In this document: piece after piece, positions 1-10,074 of the stretch
How the letters are laid out: the number at the start of each line of letters is the position of its first letter
Position numbering within the stretch: the first letter of the stretch is position 1
Source: Methanobacteriota archaeon
GTDB lineage: Archaea > Thermoplasmatota > Poseidoniia > Poseidoniales > Thalassarchaeaceae
Direction: 5' to 3'
Assembly: GCA_002708695.1 (NCBI GenBank)
Contig: PAOZ01000013.1
Location: 1 to 48,090 of the forward strand
Length of the DNA stretch: 48,090 nucleotides
Translations under genes and position numbers: made by a program
Notes under the pieces: model-generated
Told to the model about the DNA's origin: nothing
Databases searched by the model: none
What the model saw: only the letters and a program-made list of their open reading frames with translations

Positions 1-9
1 TTAGTAATT

Positions 10-801
10 ATGTATTATATTTCTTTACGCGCTGCTAGGTTAATGGCTAGGATTAATCAACATTCAACAAATGATGACGATACTGATGCACAAGTCATGT
101 ATGCATTAGTTAATGCGGGATTGCAAACTCCAAATAATGGAGATATCTTTTTCGGTATTAATCCAAGGAACGACATCCCAAGATGGAAAATTCTTCTTGC
201 TGCTATATTTTTTAAAACCAAAGTTTCAGTTTCTAGGACATTAATCAAAATGTTATGGAGACGTTTTGCATTGAGAGTATTTGGTAGAACTTTATCTAGA
301 GGTGCTCTAGAATTGGCCTCTTTACCTGTTTTTGCATTTTGGAATATGTGGGTAATTAGAAAAACAATATCTGAATTACGTTTTCGTAGTGAAATTCCTT
401 TGAGAGAGAACGATATTGTTGAATTTATTCTTGGAGATTTGTCTCAAGATATTGAAGCCCGCCATCTTGCACTAGAAATGATGGCAGAGCATATTTACGG
501 AGCAGGAGATGTACATCCGAACATCGAAAGAATATTTCGAAAAATTAACCAAATGCTTCCTTCTAATGATTGGAAAGTAGATGCAGTTCCTCGATTAAGA
601 GAAAGAGACCTCAATGTTTTAACAGATGAATATGTCAAGGTTTGTCAAAGATCTTTAGCGATATCAATGGCTATGGATCCTAGATCTAGAAAAAATCACA
701 GACGCCTTTTTGCTAAGTTAGAAAAAAGGTTGCAAACTCCTAAAGCATGGAAAATTTCATCCCTTCAAAAATGCATAATTTCTGGAAAATCACTTTCCTA
801 A
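10..801 (+). CDS. Hypothetical protein with a hydrophobic central segment, possibly LBF_2804-like; may be 5'-truncated by the window edge
   Basis: Open frame of 263 aa; segment 'ALELASLPVFAFWNMWVIRKTISELRFRSEIPLRENDIV' resembles the conserved core I recall for LBF_2804-type proteins. No in-frame stop between position 1 and the ATG at 10. Confidence 0.6.
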   Translation: MYYISLRAARLMARINQHSTNDDDTDAQVMYALVNAGLQTPNNGDIFFGINPRNDIPRWKILLAAIFFKTKVSVSRTLIKMLWRRFALRVFGRTLSRGALELASLPVFAFWNMWVIRKTISELRFRSEIPLRENDIVEFILGDLSQDIEARHLALEMMAEHIYGAGDVHPNIERIFRKINQMLPSNDWKVDAVPRLRERDLNVLTDEYVKVCQRSLAISMAMDPRSRKNHRRLFAKLEKRLQTPKAWKISSLQKCIISGKSLS

Positions 802-899
802 AATTTCATTCTTTATGTGAATTATTTTCCGAACTAATATCATTGTTCTATATATGGAGATGCGTCATATGTTAGATGTTAGGTAGAATAGAGTCTTCA

Positions 900-3800
900 C
901 TAATCATTCCATTCTGTCCATTCGCCATCAGTCATCTGTACCCACCATTGTCCATTTTGGTCTTCCCAGTAACTGTATCCATCCCCCCCAGTTGTAATTT
1001 CGTCAGTAGGGGGTGCCCAATCTGCGGGAGTCATTTTACTCAAGATAGATTCAAATTCTTCTTCTTCAGTAATTTCTTCTTCTGAAATAACCTCCTCTTC
1101 AATTTCAGGCTCCGGTTTAGGTTTAGACTTTGGAGGGGTCCTCTGTGGTGGTCCTTTTTCTCTAGATTTTTTAGGAGGTCCTTTGGTTTTCTCAGGAGTC
1201 ACTGAGCCGCTTATTTCTGCTTGTTTTTCTTTTAATTCGTCCATCATTAGTTCATATCTCTGCGAAGAAATTTTCTCTCTTTTCATCGCACGACGAATAT
1301 TTTTCTTTGCTTTATCAAGATCTTCTAAATCAACAGCAGTCATGATATTTCGTTCTAAACCTCTGAGGAATGCGCTCTTTCTAGCTCGAATTAATACTGT
1401 TCCAGTAATACTCACAAATGCGAATAGAATTGTAAAAACAAGTCCTATTGCGTCTAAATCGCCTGCAGCTAGTTGTTCGACAAATGTTTCTTCTTCATTA
1501 TTTTGATTTAACAAATCAAGTAGTAATTGTTCATCAGCAATTCCTGAACCTTCATCACCAGGAGATTCTGCACCATCTACACACCCGTCTTGATTTTGGT
1601 CATTTGGACCAGGTAGTCCATTTGCAGTTACTGATTCCCAATTGGTATATCCTAGTGGACATAAATCCAATGTATCTTTCATTCCATCGTTGTCATCGTC
1701 ATCATCTTCAGATGTACCGTCTCTGCATCCGTCTCCATCATGATCAGTGGCAGGTGGTTGTATTCTAGAAACCCAATTTTTTGAACCAGTAGAACAATCA
1801 TCTTCGGTGTCTTTGACTCCATCATTATCATCATCATCGTCTTCTAATTCATCGTGACATCCGTCTCTGTCGTAATCCAATTCTCTATCAGTAGAATTCC
1901 ATCCAATTTCTCCTGTTGGGGAAGAGCATTGATCTTCACTATCGGTCAATCCATCATTATCATCGTCTAAATCTTCATCTGAATTATCTAAACATCCATC
2001 TGAATCGTAATCTTGAGCAGTTGTTGATGTCCAGTCTAGTACTCCTGTGGGGCACATATCTATGTCGTCAAATACGCCATCATTGTCGGAATCATTGTCA
2101 CAGACATCTCCTATTCCATCACTATCGTAATCCGATTGTTCAGGGTTAGCAATTCCGACACAATTGTCGATTATATTCGGGTTAGATCCATTGATATTAT
2201 CTCCGTATCCATCTCCATCTTGATCTTCCCATTGAGATTCGTCGAATGGAAATGCATCGTTCTCCCCTGACCACCCGTCACTATCAAAGTCTGAACATCC
2301 CAGCACATCAAGATAAGAAGTACCAGGGATTGTAGGGCATCCATCTGGATTCACCCCGTCAGGGTTATCTCCGTAACCGTCATTATCCCAATCATTCCAT
2401 TGTGTATCTTCATCAGGTAGTTCATCAATTGAATCTGCATATCCATCTCCATCGGAATCAACACAACCAAGAGTTCCACCTAATGTTGAATTTCCAAAAG
2501 TTTGGATACAATCATCTGCGTTAGTGCCATCAGGATGATCTCCAAAACCATCACCGTCCGTATCGTTCCATTGAGTTGAATCATTTGGAAATGCATCCAT
2601 ATCGTCAGGCCAATTATCACCGTCAATATCTGGGCAACCAAGGTTTCCTTCCATAGTGGATTGACCTGCATCGTCTGGACATGCATCTGGCCCTTCTCCT
2701 TCTGGATTATCGCCAAAACCATCTCCATCTCTATCTGCCCATTGTGTTGAGTTCAACGGGAACAAATCATCTTCATTTGCCCAGCCATCGCCATCGGTGT
2801 CAATACATCCAAATCGTCCATTTTGATTTGAACTTCCAGGGATAGTAGGGCAATCATCATATTTCTCTCCTTCCGGATTATTGTCTCCGTACGAATCGCC
2901 ATCCATATCTTCCCATTGTTCAGGGTCATTTGGTGAGCCATCGCCGCTTTGATTTACAAACAAGCCAGTAGTTGGATCTATATCGTAATAGTGATTGTCC
3001 CCATATCCATCTCCATCTGTATCAACCCATTGTAAAGGATCTATAGGCATAAAATCTCCAATGTCTGAGTATCCATCTCCATCTGAATCTAAACATCCTA
3101 TCCTATCTTGAGTAGAATTACCCCATTCTAATGGACAATCATCATCGATGTCTAATGCTCCATCTCCATCGTCATCATTGTCTTCGTCAATATCTCTACA
3201 CCCATCTCCGTCAACGTCGGTACTCAAGTTACTAATCCATCCAGAAATTCCTGAAGGACAATTATCTGAAGCATAGTATATTCCATCTCGATCTTCATCT
3301 TGAATTACTCTAAGAACTATAGTTGCATTTCCTGCCCGATGATTATTCGGTAATCCATCAATGTATGATTGACAGTTATCGTCTTGACCGATACAAGATG
3401 GGGTACTCCCAACTATATCTCCCCTATCTGAGATTGCTAAGTCGGTAAATGCAGAATATGCGGCAGAATAATTTGCAATCATTAGCCAACCATCATCAGA
3501 GGAATGATTTAATTTAACTAAAATTGCATTTTGTGTGCTGCCGGTAATTGGGGCGGTCATTCCATCAAATTCTGCATCACAAGGAGCAACTTCGAAGCAA
3601 GCACTTGCCCCAAGAACAATTTCTCCTTTAGGGCCAATTGCAGTACTGTGGATATATTCATCCCCAGTACCTGTTGACGTCCAAGCTCCTTCCCATGTTA
3701 ACGAAGAATGATTGTATATGGCCCAATATCCATCTGATCGCCCCGAATTAGTCAATGAAAAGGTGCCTATATTCAATATAGAAGAATGATAATTGCCAGC

Positions 3801-4910
3801 AATCAATACTCTATGGTCGTCAACTTTGTTCATTGATTGCCTGTATAAGGAGGCAGTACCGGCAAGAACTTCGTACCAATCCAATTCTCCGCTTGAATCG
3901 ATTCCGGCTAAGAATACTTTATGCCCAGTCAAATTTGTTGTTCCATCAAAACTGAATACACATCCGCCTCCTTGTCCTTCGCAAACAGTTCCCGAAATAA
4001 CTACTCCATCGTTTGTTGCAACCATGCCCCTTTGTCTAACAGGGTGGAATCCTCCTGCACCTCCTCCTTGGGTGAAAATCCCTCCATCATTGGCACCGCT
4101 TCCCATTGATTTTGCCCATTGTGTGTTTCCAGAAGAATCCAATTTGACCAACAAAATTTCAGGTCCACCTATTGAGGTATTGCTCCCTGACAATCCATCA
4201 ACTTCTATTGAACAGCCGCTACTAGATGTATTACAATATGTGGAAATAGCGTATATGTCTCCATTTGGAGCTTCTGCTAATTCTGTAACAAGATCCCAGC
4301 CCCCCTGCGAACCAAGTGCAACTCCCCATATCCACGTACCGTTCGCATCCATTCGAAGTATGAATCCATCATCATAATATGGGGGTTCAATAGAAACTCC
4401 ATCCTTGGAAAGATTACAGTTAATGCTTCCCCAACAGAATGAGCCTCCGATTAACCAATCACCATTTGATAATTGCAATGTGACATCAATCCGATCTCCA
4501 TAGCCTGAGCCATTGATAATCGAATATCCTGGTGCCATTGGTTCCAAAGTTCCATTTAGTCCAATAAATGTACTATACAGTGGTGAGAAGTAAGAAAAAT
4601 TATCATTTGCTCCGCTAGGGTCAATGAAACATTCTGGCTGACCAGCAGCACCCCATTGGTTCGGTTGTAAGCCTGCACATGCCCATCCACTAACCAATGC
4701 TCGATCATCATCTGCTCCAAATGATAATGCATTGACTGTGGTCGCGTAAATATTTGAGTCAATAACAGTGGTGATAAATGAACGAGGATTTTGTACAATC
4801 GACGTTTCATATGCTATTTCTTCAGTTTGTAACTCTTGATTTAATGTAGAATCGCCAAATTGAATCAGGCTAATTGAAAGAAGCACTGCAATCATCAATG
4901 CTCGTCTCAT
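900..4910 (-). CDS. Giant secreted/anchored protein: signal peptide, beta-propeller-like (SBBP-type) N-terminal region, thrombospondin type 3 calcium-binding repeats, C-terminal TM and cytoplasmic W-rich tail
   Basis: ATG at 4910; N-term 'MRRALMIAVLLSISLIQFGDS' signal; repeated 'ILVKLDSSGNTQWAKSMG'-like segments; many 'D.DGDG.GDN..G...D.CP' units; TM 'AIGLVFTILFAFVSITGTVLIRA'. Confidence 0.9.
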   Translation of the reverse strand: MRRALMIAVLLSISLIQFGDSTLNQELQTEEIAYETSIVQNPRSFITTVIDSNIYATTVNALSFGADDDRALVSGWACAGLQPNQWGAAGQPECFIDPSGANDNFSYFSPLYSTFIGLNGTLEPMAPGYSIINGSGYGDRIDVTLQLSNGDWLIGGSFCWGSINCNLSKDGVSIEPPYYDDGFILRMDANGTWIWGVALGSQGGWDLVTELAEAPNGDIYAISTYCNTSSSGCSIEVDGLSGSNTSIGGPEILLVKLDSSGNTQWAKSMGSGANDGGIFTQGGGAGGFHPVRQRGMVATNDGVVISGTVCEGQGGGCVFSFDGTTNLTGHKVFLAGIDSSGELDWYEVLAGTASLYRQSMNKVDDHRVLIAGNYHSSILNIGTFSLTNSGRSDGYWAIYNHSSLTWEGAWTSTGTGDEYIHSTAIGPKGEIVLGASACFEVAPCDAEFDGMTAPITGSTQNAILVKLNHSSDDGWLMIANYSAAYSAFTDLAISDRGDIVGSTPSCIGQDDNCQSYIDGLPNNHRAGNATIVLRVIQDEDRDGIYYASDNCPSGISGWISNLSTDVDGDGCRDIDEDNDDDGDGALDIDDDCPLEWGNSTQDRIGCLDSDGDGYSDIGDFMPIDPLQWVDTDGDGYGDNHYYDIDPTTGLFVNQSGDGSPNDPEQWEDMDGDSYGDNNPEGEKYDDCPTIPGSSNQNGRFGCIDTDGDGWANEDDLFPLNSTQWADRDGDGFGDNPEGEGPDACPDDAGQSTMEGNLGCPDIDGDNWPDDMDAFPNDSTQWNDTDGDGFGDHPDGTNADDCIQTFGNSTLGGTLGCVDSDGDGYADSIDELPDEDTQWNDWDNDGYGDNPDGVNPDGCPTIPGTSYLDVLGCSDFDSDGWSGENDAFPFDESQWEDQDGDGYGDNINGSNPNIIDNCVGIANPEQSDYDSDGIGDVCDNDSDNDGVFDDIDMCPTGVLDWTSTTAQDYDSDGCLDNSDEDLDDDNDGLTDSEDQCSSPTGEIGWNSTDRELDYDRDGCHDELEDDDDDNDGVKDTEDDCSTGSKNWVSRIQPPATDHDGDGCRDGTSEDDDDDNDGMKDTLDLCPLGYTNWESVTANGLPGPNDQNQDGCVDGAESPGDEGSGIADEQLLLDLLNQNNEEETFVEQLAAGDLDAIGLVFTILFAFVSITGTVLIRARKSAFLRGLERNIMTAVDLEDLDKAKKNIRRAMKREKISSQRYELMMDELKEKQAEISGSVTPEKTKGPPKKSREKGPPQRTPPKSKPKPEPEIEEEVISEEEITEEEEFESILSKMTPADWAPPTDEITTGGDGYSYWEDQNGQWWVQMTDGEWTEWND
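1550..3300 (-). repeat. Region encoding tandem TSP3-like calcium-binding repeats
   Basis: Repeated translated units such as 'DTDGDGFGDHPDGTNADDCIQTFGNSTLGGTLGCVDSDGDGYADSIDELPDEDTQW' within the 1336-aa ORF. Confidence 0.85.
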
Positions 4911-5006
4911 GATATGCGGGGAGATTTCTGACTACATGAACGATTGTACGAATAATGTGTTTCCAGACCATTTGTTTGATATGTTGGCAATTTCCATCCG
5001 TTGTTG

Positions 5007-8000
5007 ATGGGCCGGTTAGTTCTCCCTTCATTTCGGTTCGTCCCGGTTTTCCTTGCTATTTTGATGATAATGGGGCCATTGTCTGGAATGATTGGCAATC
5101 ATAATGATTTTACAGAATTATCAAGTGAACAAAAAAAAGCAAGTCCTCCCGGCGTAGGGACTTCAAATGCTACAATTCTTACAACTACCTACCTCAACGG
5201 TAATCATGCCTACGATCATCTAATTGTAGGATGTAATCATTCTGGCACATCTTGTGGTTCAATAATTTCTAATGGCACTCTTGTTTTGACTGTCAATTCA
5301 TTAATTGTAGATAGTGGCGCATCAATAATTTCTACTGCTCTTTCAAACATGAGTCAAGGTTTAGGGACGTCGGTTCAACTTACCTCTAGTTGGCAAGGAA
5401 ATGGAGCAGGTGGAGCTGGTCATTATGGTTCAGGGGGTTCGGGGGGAGGAGTTTCTTCTTCGAATGGCGGTTCTTCTTATGGATCGGGGCATGAAACTGG
5501 ATCACATGGTGGCTCAATCTCGGATTCAAACGGTAATTTAGTATCCAGTGGAGGAATTGGAGGAGGGTATATTGTAATTTCTGCTGATTCAATTGAGATA
5601 AACGGAACAGTTTCTGCATCTGGAAATGATGGAGACCCAGGATACCGATACAACAACGGTTCAGGTGCTGGAGGACCGGGTTCTGGCGGAGGTTCAGGTG
5701 GTACAGTTGAGATGTGGGCTAATGAAGTTACAATTAGTGGTCAAGTAATTGCAGAAGGTGGTGATGGAGGCGATGGAGAAGATGGCGACTGTCTCCCTGG
5801 CTCTGCTTGTTTGTTCATGTATGATGGAGGAGATGGGGGCGGTGGAGGCTCTGGTGGAATAATTTCAGTTAGAGCAAATAGCAGCAGTAATCTGAATATT
5901 TCATCTAATGCAGTTATCTCTGCTTCTGATGGTTTAGGGGGTAGTGCTGGTGCACCTTATGGCACTGGAGCTGCTGGTCTCAGTGGTACCAATGGAAGTA
6001 TAGGTTCGTCAATTACTGGTACTTGGGCCGGATGGTCTAGCGGAAGTGGGGGGGGAAGCGGCCCTGCATCATCTTCCACACCCGATGCATATGAGCCCAA
6101 TGATAGTCAATCAAATGCTACATGGGGCAATGCATCAGTGAGTACATCTACTGGACAAAATTCTACTTCTTGGTCTGGATTAACTATCCATAGTACTACA
6201 GACACAGATTGGTTTTGTTTTTGGATCAATCAGACAGCACAATTTTGGTTTAATATCACATTCATTGATGCTAATGGAGATATTGATCTAAGATTGTATG
6301 ATTCAACTGGTAGTCTGCTTTCTTCTTCTGCTGGCGTTTCTAATTCTGAATCAGTAACTCGTTCTGTTTCTACTTCTGCATTTTATTGTGCTCAAGTTTA
6401 CGGGTTTGCTGGTGCAATAAATTACTATAATGCTACATTGGAGGTGGAATCAGTAATTCCGATTGTTCAGAATGATGCAGGTTCAGGTCAAGATGCAGGT
6501 CAGACAATTGCATCAGCATTGCCAATAAGTGGGCCCAATAATGTCACATATGGAGGATATCTCGATGAGATAGCGGATACCGATGATTATTATTCGATAT
6601 ATGTTCCATTTAATTCAACAATCAGTGCTACTATGACTCATGCTGCGGGTTTGGATTTTGATTTACGTCTGTATAACCCAAGTGGGACCTTGATTTCTAC
6701 AGCTTCGACTGGTAGTGTTCCTGAGAATGTTACTAGTATAGGACAAACCTCTTTACCTGGTGGAAATTATTCCCTTCAGGTTGATGTATGGCCGACTTCC
6801 TTTATTACAAACACGGGAAATTATTCCTTTAGTTATTGGATATCAGGTATTACCTCTATGCCCCCAGCACCAGGCAATATCTCTGCAAATCTATCCAGTA
6901 ATTTGACGTATGGTGAATTAGATTTGGATAACCTTAGTACAAATTCATCGTATACATATTATCTGGAAATTGCTGCCTTGGAGTATCATAGTTCAAACAA
7001 TACCTATACTACTCTCGCATCTTCTAGATCCATTCTCAATGTTACTCAAAGTAATTTTACAATTCCAGTTTCCAATATTGGGACAAATTTCAGTTTCCCA
7101 GCACGAGCCGGAACATGGTGTTTGTATGGTGGCCTTTCACAGCCAGCGGCCGGTTCTACAACTTCTGGTTTCATTTTAATCAATGAATCATATGATTGTA
7201 TTGAAGTTAATTTGTTGGATTTTGTTGTGCTAAATGAGACCGCAGGACTAGTTTTAGGCTCAAACCTTACAGCTGGAGACTCATATCGATTTAATTGGAC
7301 CATGATTGATATGAACAATTATTCTACTCTTCAAAGTGGGAATATCTCCTTTAATCCATCTATTTCTATCAAGGTATCATACATTTCATGGAATCCTCCT
7401 AATTCAGGAGCGGATCGATGTATTCTGGTTTATCTTGAGAATTCATCAACAAATGCAATACTTGATTCTGCATCTGATTGTTTTACACCTGAATGGCCAA
7501 GAGTGAATATGACGAATGTTACTTATGACCGGAATTCTACAACGAACGAAGTTAGATTTGAGTTAACCGATCTCAACGTGGGAGAATCATATCAGTGGTC
7601 AGGTAGACTAGAGTCATGGGGAAATGGGACATTTACTAATGTTACTTCATTGAATAATCAGACAATCTATGCAACAAATTCCAATATGGGCGGCTTGGTA
7701 TGGAATTATACTACTCCTAGTACCAGTGCTTTTTACTGTGCATACATTACTTTGACCAATTCTAGTAATCCATTTTTGGATGAGGATGGAAGTTGCTTCC
7801 TACTATATTTCGATGATGATTGGGATGGAGTCTGGAATGAGGATGATTTGTGTCCTAATACCACGGCTAATGCTACAGTAGATATTGACGGATGTGATGC
7901 AACTCAACGGGATTCAGATGGTGATGGATATGTCGATGCTTCGGATGCTTTCCCGTTCGATGGCTCTCAATGGTCTGATGGCGATGGAGATGGATACGGA

Positions 8001-10034
8001 GATAACCCTAGTGGAAATAATTCGGATGCTTTCCCAACAGATAGTTCTCAGTGGTCAGATGGTGATGGAGATGGTTATGGAGATAATCCCAATGGAAACA
8101 ACTCTGATGCTTTCCCAACAGATCCCAATGAATGGATGGATTCTGATGGAGATGGTTACGGAGATAATGGTGATTTCATGCCCAACGATCCTTCTCAATG
8201 GTTAGATTCAGATGGAGATGGTTACGGAGATAATTCATCTGGAACTAATGGCGATGCTTTCCCTCAAGATTCAACTCAATGGTCTGACCAAGACGGAGAT
8301 GGTTATGGCGATAATCCGCAGGGTAATACTCCCGATCAATTCCCTAGCGACCCGAATGAGTGGATCGATACGGATGGAGATGGTTATGGAGATAATGGAG
8401 ATTTCATGCCCAATGATCCATCTCAATGGATAGATTCAGACGGAGATGGTTACGGAGATAATCAGTCTGGAACTAGTCCCGATGCCTTCCCTAATGATGG
8501 CACTCAATGGGTAGATTCAGATGGAGATGGTTATGGAGACAATCCTCAAGGAAATTTAGCCGATGCATTCACTAATGATTCTACTCAGTGGTCAGATGTC
8601 GATGGTGATGGATATGGTGATAATCAATCAGGAAATTCTCCAGATTCTTGTCCAAATACTCCTGTAAATGCTCGCCCTGTTGATTCAAATGGGTGTCATG
8701 AATCAGAACTTGATACTGATGAAGATGGAGTAACTGATGATATTGACCTATGCCCTCAAACCCCTAATTCTGAATCAGCTGATTCGAATGGATGTTCTGC
8801 TTCTCAGAGAGATACAGATAATGATGGTGTTACAGACGATACAGATGATTGCCCTCAAACTCCATCTGGTGAGTTAGTTAATCCAGTCGGATGTGGAGAG
8901 AGTCAACTTGATGATGATTTTGATGGAGTGATGAATGATCGCGATAATTGTCCATCAACTGATTTTGGCCTATTAGTTGACTCATATGGTTGCGCAACGA
9001 ATCAACTGGATACCGATGGGGATGGAGTTACGGACGATATTGATACTTGTATGTCTACAATCGCATCATACACTGTCGATGAACAAGGATGTGCAGATTA
9101 TCAGAAAGATTCTGATGGAGATTTAGTAATGGATGATAAGGACCAATGCCCCAATACTCCTAATGGTGAATCAGTTGATGTGAATGGTTGTGGAGATACA
9201 CAGAAAGATAGTGATAATGATTCTGTTAAAGATGCTGTAGATTCCTGTGCTGGAACTCCAGGAATTGAGGTTGCAGATGCTGAAGGGTGTTCTCCTTCTC
9301 AGAAAGATTCTGATGATGACGGAATTAACAATGCAATCGATGAATGTCCTCAAACTACTACTGGTTCTTCTGTGAATAATGTTGGTTGTGCAGATTATGA
9401 AAGAGATAGTGATGGCGATGGAGTATTGGATGTTGATGATTTCGCCTGCCCCTCCACTCCAATCAATGAGATTGCTGATCTAATTGGTTGTGGCCCATCA
9501 GAGAGAGATACTGATGGAGATTTGATTGTGGACGCTTTAGATAATTGCCCTAACACAAATCTCGGAGCAACAGTGGATTCTGATGGCTGTTCAGTTAGTC
9601 AAAGAGATACAGACGGCGATGGTGTCAAAGATGATCAAGATTTATTCCCTGAGAATCCAGATGAACAATTTGACAGAGATGGCGATGGAGTTGGCGATAA
9701 TGCTGACGCTTATCCCGATGACCCTGAAGCATCATTGGATGGTGAATTAGATACTCCATTTGGGTTGATTGCAATAATTGTTGTAGTAACTATTCTTGCT
9801 TTAGGTGGGGGGGCTCTTTTATTCCTCAGAACTGGAGATGAATCTGAAGGGATAGAAATTCTTGCAGCTAGTGGCCAAACACAATTTGAGCAAACCATGG
9901 AAGTTACAACACCTCAAGTAACTCAGACTCAACCCGAACAGTTTGTCGATGAACAAGGAAATCATTGGATTAGACAGCCTGATGGTACCATGCTTTGGTG
10001 GAATGGAACCGATTGGCAACAAGTGGATTCCTAA
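5007..10034 (+). CDS. Giant secreted/anchored protein: Gly-rich N-terminal region, two PPC (pre-peptidase C-terminal) domains, TSP3 repeats, C-terminal TM and W-rich cytoplasmic tail
   Basis: ORF opens with TTG at 5001; ATG at 5007 is the likelier start. 'DAYEPNDSQSNATWGN...DWFCFWINQTAQFWFNITFIDANGDIDLRLYDSTGSLLSSS' and 'DTDDYYSIYVPFNSTISATMTHAAGLDFDLRLYNPSGTLIS' are PPC-like; long D/G repeats; TM 'PFGLIAIIVVVTILALGGGALLFL'. Confidence 0.9.
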   Translation: MGRLVLPSFRFVPVFLAILMIMGPLSGMIGNHNDFTELSSEQKKASPPGVGTSNATILTTTYLNGNHAYDHLIVGCNHSGTSCGSIISNGTLVLTVNSLIVDSGASIISTALSNMSQGLGTSVQLTSSWQGNGAGGAGHYGSGGSGGGVSSSNGGSSYGSGHETGSHGGSISDSNGNLVSSGGIGGGYIVISADSIEINGTVSASGNDGDPGYRYNNGSGAGGPGSGGGSGGTVEMWANEVTISGQVIAEGGDGGDGEDGDCLPGSACLFMYDGGDGGGGGSGGIISVRANSSSNLNISSNAVISASDGLGGSAGAPYGTGAAGLSGTNGSIGSSITGTWAGWSSGSGGGSGPASSSTPDAYEPNDSQSNATWGNASVSTSTGQNSTSWSGLTIHSTTDTDWFCFWINQTAQFWFNITFIDANGDIDLRLYDSTGSLLSSSAGVSNSESVTRSVSTSAFYCAQVYGFAGAINYYNATLEVESVIPIVQNDAGSGQDAGQTIASALPISGPNNVTYGGYLDEIADTDDYYSIYVPFNSTISATMTHAAGLDFDLRLYNPSGTLISTASTGSVPENVTSIGQTSLPGGNYSLQVDVWPTSFITNTGNYSFSYWISGITSMPPAPGNISANLSSNLTYGELDLDNLSTNSSYTYYLEIAALEYHSSNNTYTTLASSRSILNVTQSNFTIPVSNIGTNFSFPARAGTWCLYGGLSQPAAGSTTSGFILINESYDCIEVNLLDFVVLNETAGLVLGSNLTAGDSYRFNWTMIDMNNYSTLQSGNISFNPSISIKVSYISWNPPNSGADRCILVYLENSSTNAILDSASDCFTPEWPRVNMTNVTYDRNSTTNEVRFELTDLNVGESYQWSGRLESWGNGTFTNVTSLNNQTIYATNSNMGGLVWNYTTPSTSAFYCAYITLTNSSNPFLDEDGSCFLLYFDDDWDGVWNEDDLCPNTTANATVDIDGCDATQRDSDGDGYVDASDAFPFDGSQWSDGDGDGYGDNPSGNNSDAFPTDSSQWSDGDGDGYGDNPNGNNSDAFPTDPNEWMDSDGDGYGDNGDFMPNDPSQWLDSDGDGYGDNSSGTNGDAFPQDSTQWSDQDGDGYGDNPQGNTPDQFPSDPNEWIDTDGDGYGDNGDFMPNDPSQWIDSDGDGYGDNQSGTSPDAFPNDGTQWVDSDGDGYGDNPQGNLADAFTNDSTQWSDVDGDGYGDNQSGNSPDSCPNTPVNARPVDSNGCHESELDTDEDGVTDDIDLCPQTPNSESADSNGCSASQRDTDNDGVTDDTDDCPQTPSGELVNPVGCGESQLDDDFDGVMNDRDNCPSTDFGLLVDSYGCATNQLDTDGDGVTDDIDTCMSTIASYTVDEQGCADYQKDSDGDLVMDDKDQCPNTPNGESVDVNGCGDTQKDSDNDSVKDAVDSCAGTPGIEVADAEGCSPSQKDSDDDGINNAIDECPQTTTGSSVNNVGCADYERDSDGDGVLDVDDFACPSTPINEIADLIGCGPSERDTDGDLIVDALDNCPNTNLGATVDSDGCSVSQRDTDGDGVKDDQDLFPENPDEQFDRDGDGVGDNADAYPDDPEASLDGELDTPFGLIAIIVVVTILALGGGALLFLRTGDESEGIEILAASGQTQFEQTMEVTTPQVTQTQPEQFVDEQGNHWIRQPDGTMLWWNGTDWQQVDS
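7806..9720 (+). repeat. TSP3 repeat region of two types: about 27/22-aa 'DSDGDGYGDN..G...DAFP.D..QW' units followed by Cys-containing about 36-aa units
   Basis: Direct reading of the translation; nucleotide phrase 'gatggagatggttacggagataat' recurs repeatedly. Confidence 0.9.
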
Positions 10035-10074
10035 TTGGTAATTGCTTTGAACGGGGTGTTGTATCATCCCTAAT

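Noticed and set aside
1448-2149. His/Leu-rich plus-strand ORFs antisense to TSP3 repeats
   Set aside because: Composition is the reverse complement of Asp/Gly-rich repeats, not a His-rich metal-binding protein.
3793-4377. 194-aa plus-strand ORF antisense to the first giant protein
   Set aside because: Lies wholly within a strongly supported coding frame and has no recognisable domain or start context.
7885-8433. Met-rich ORFs (106 and 73 aa) in another frame of the TSP3 region
   Set aside because: Shadow ORFs created by the GAT-GGA-GAT repeats; low-complexity 'MEMVMEI' translation tracks the repeat in the real frame.
8123-8580. Possible CRISPR-like array (regular short repeats)
   Set aside because: Repeats are in frame, coding, of imperfect sequence and encode Ca-binding motifs; no invariant repeat/spacer structure and no cas genes.
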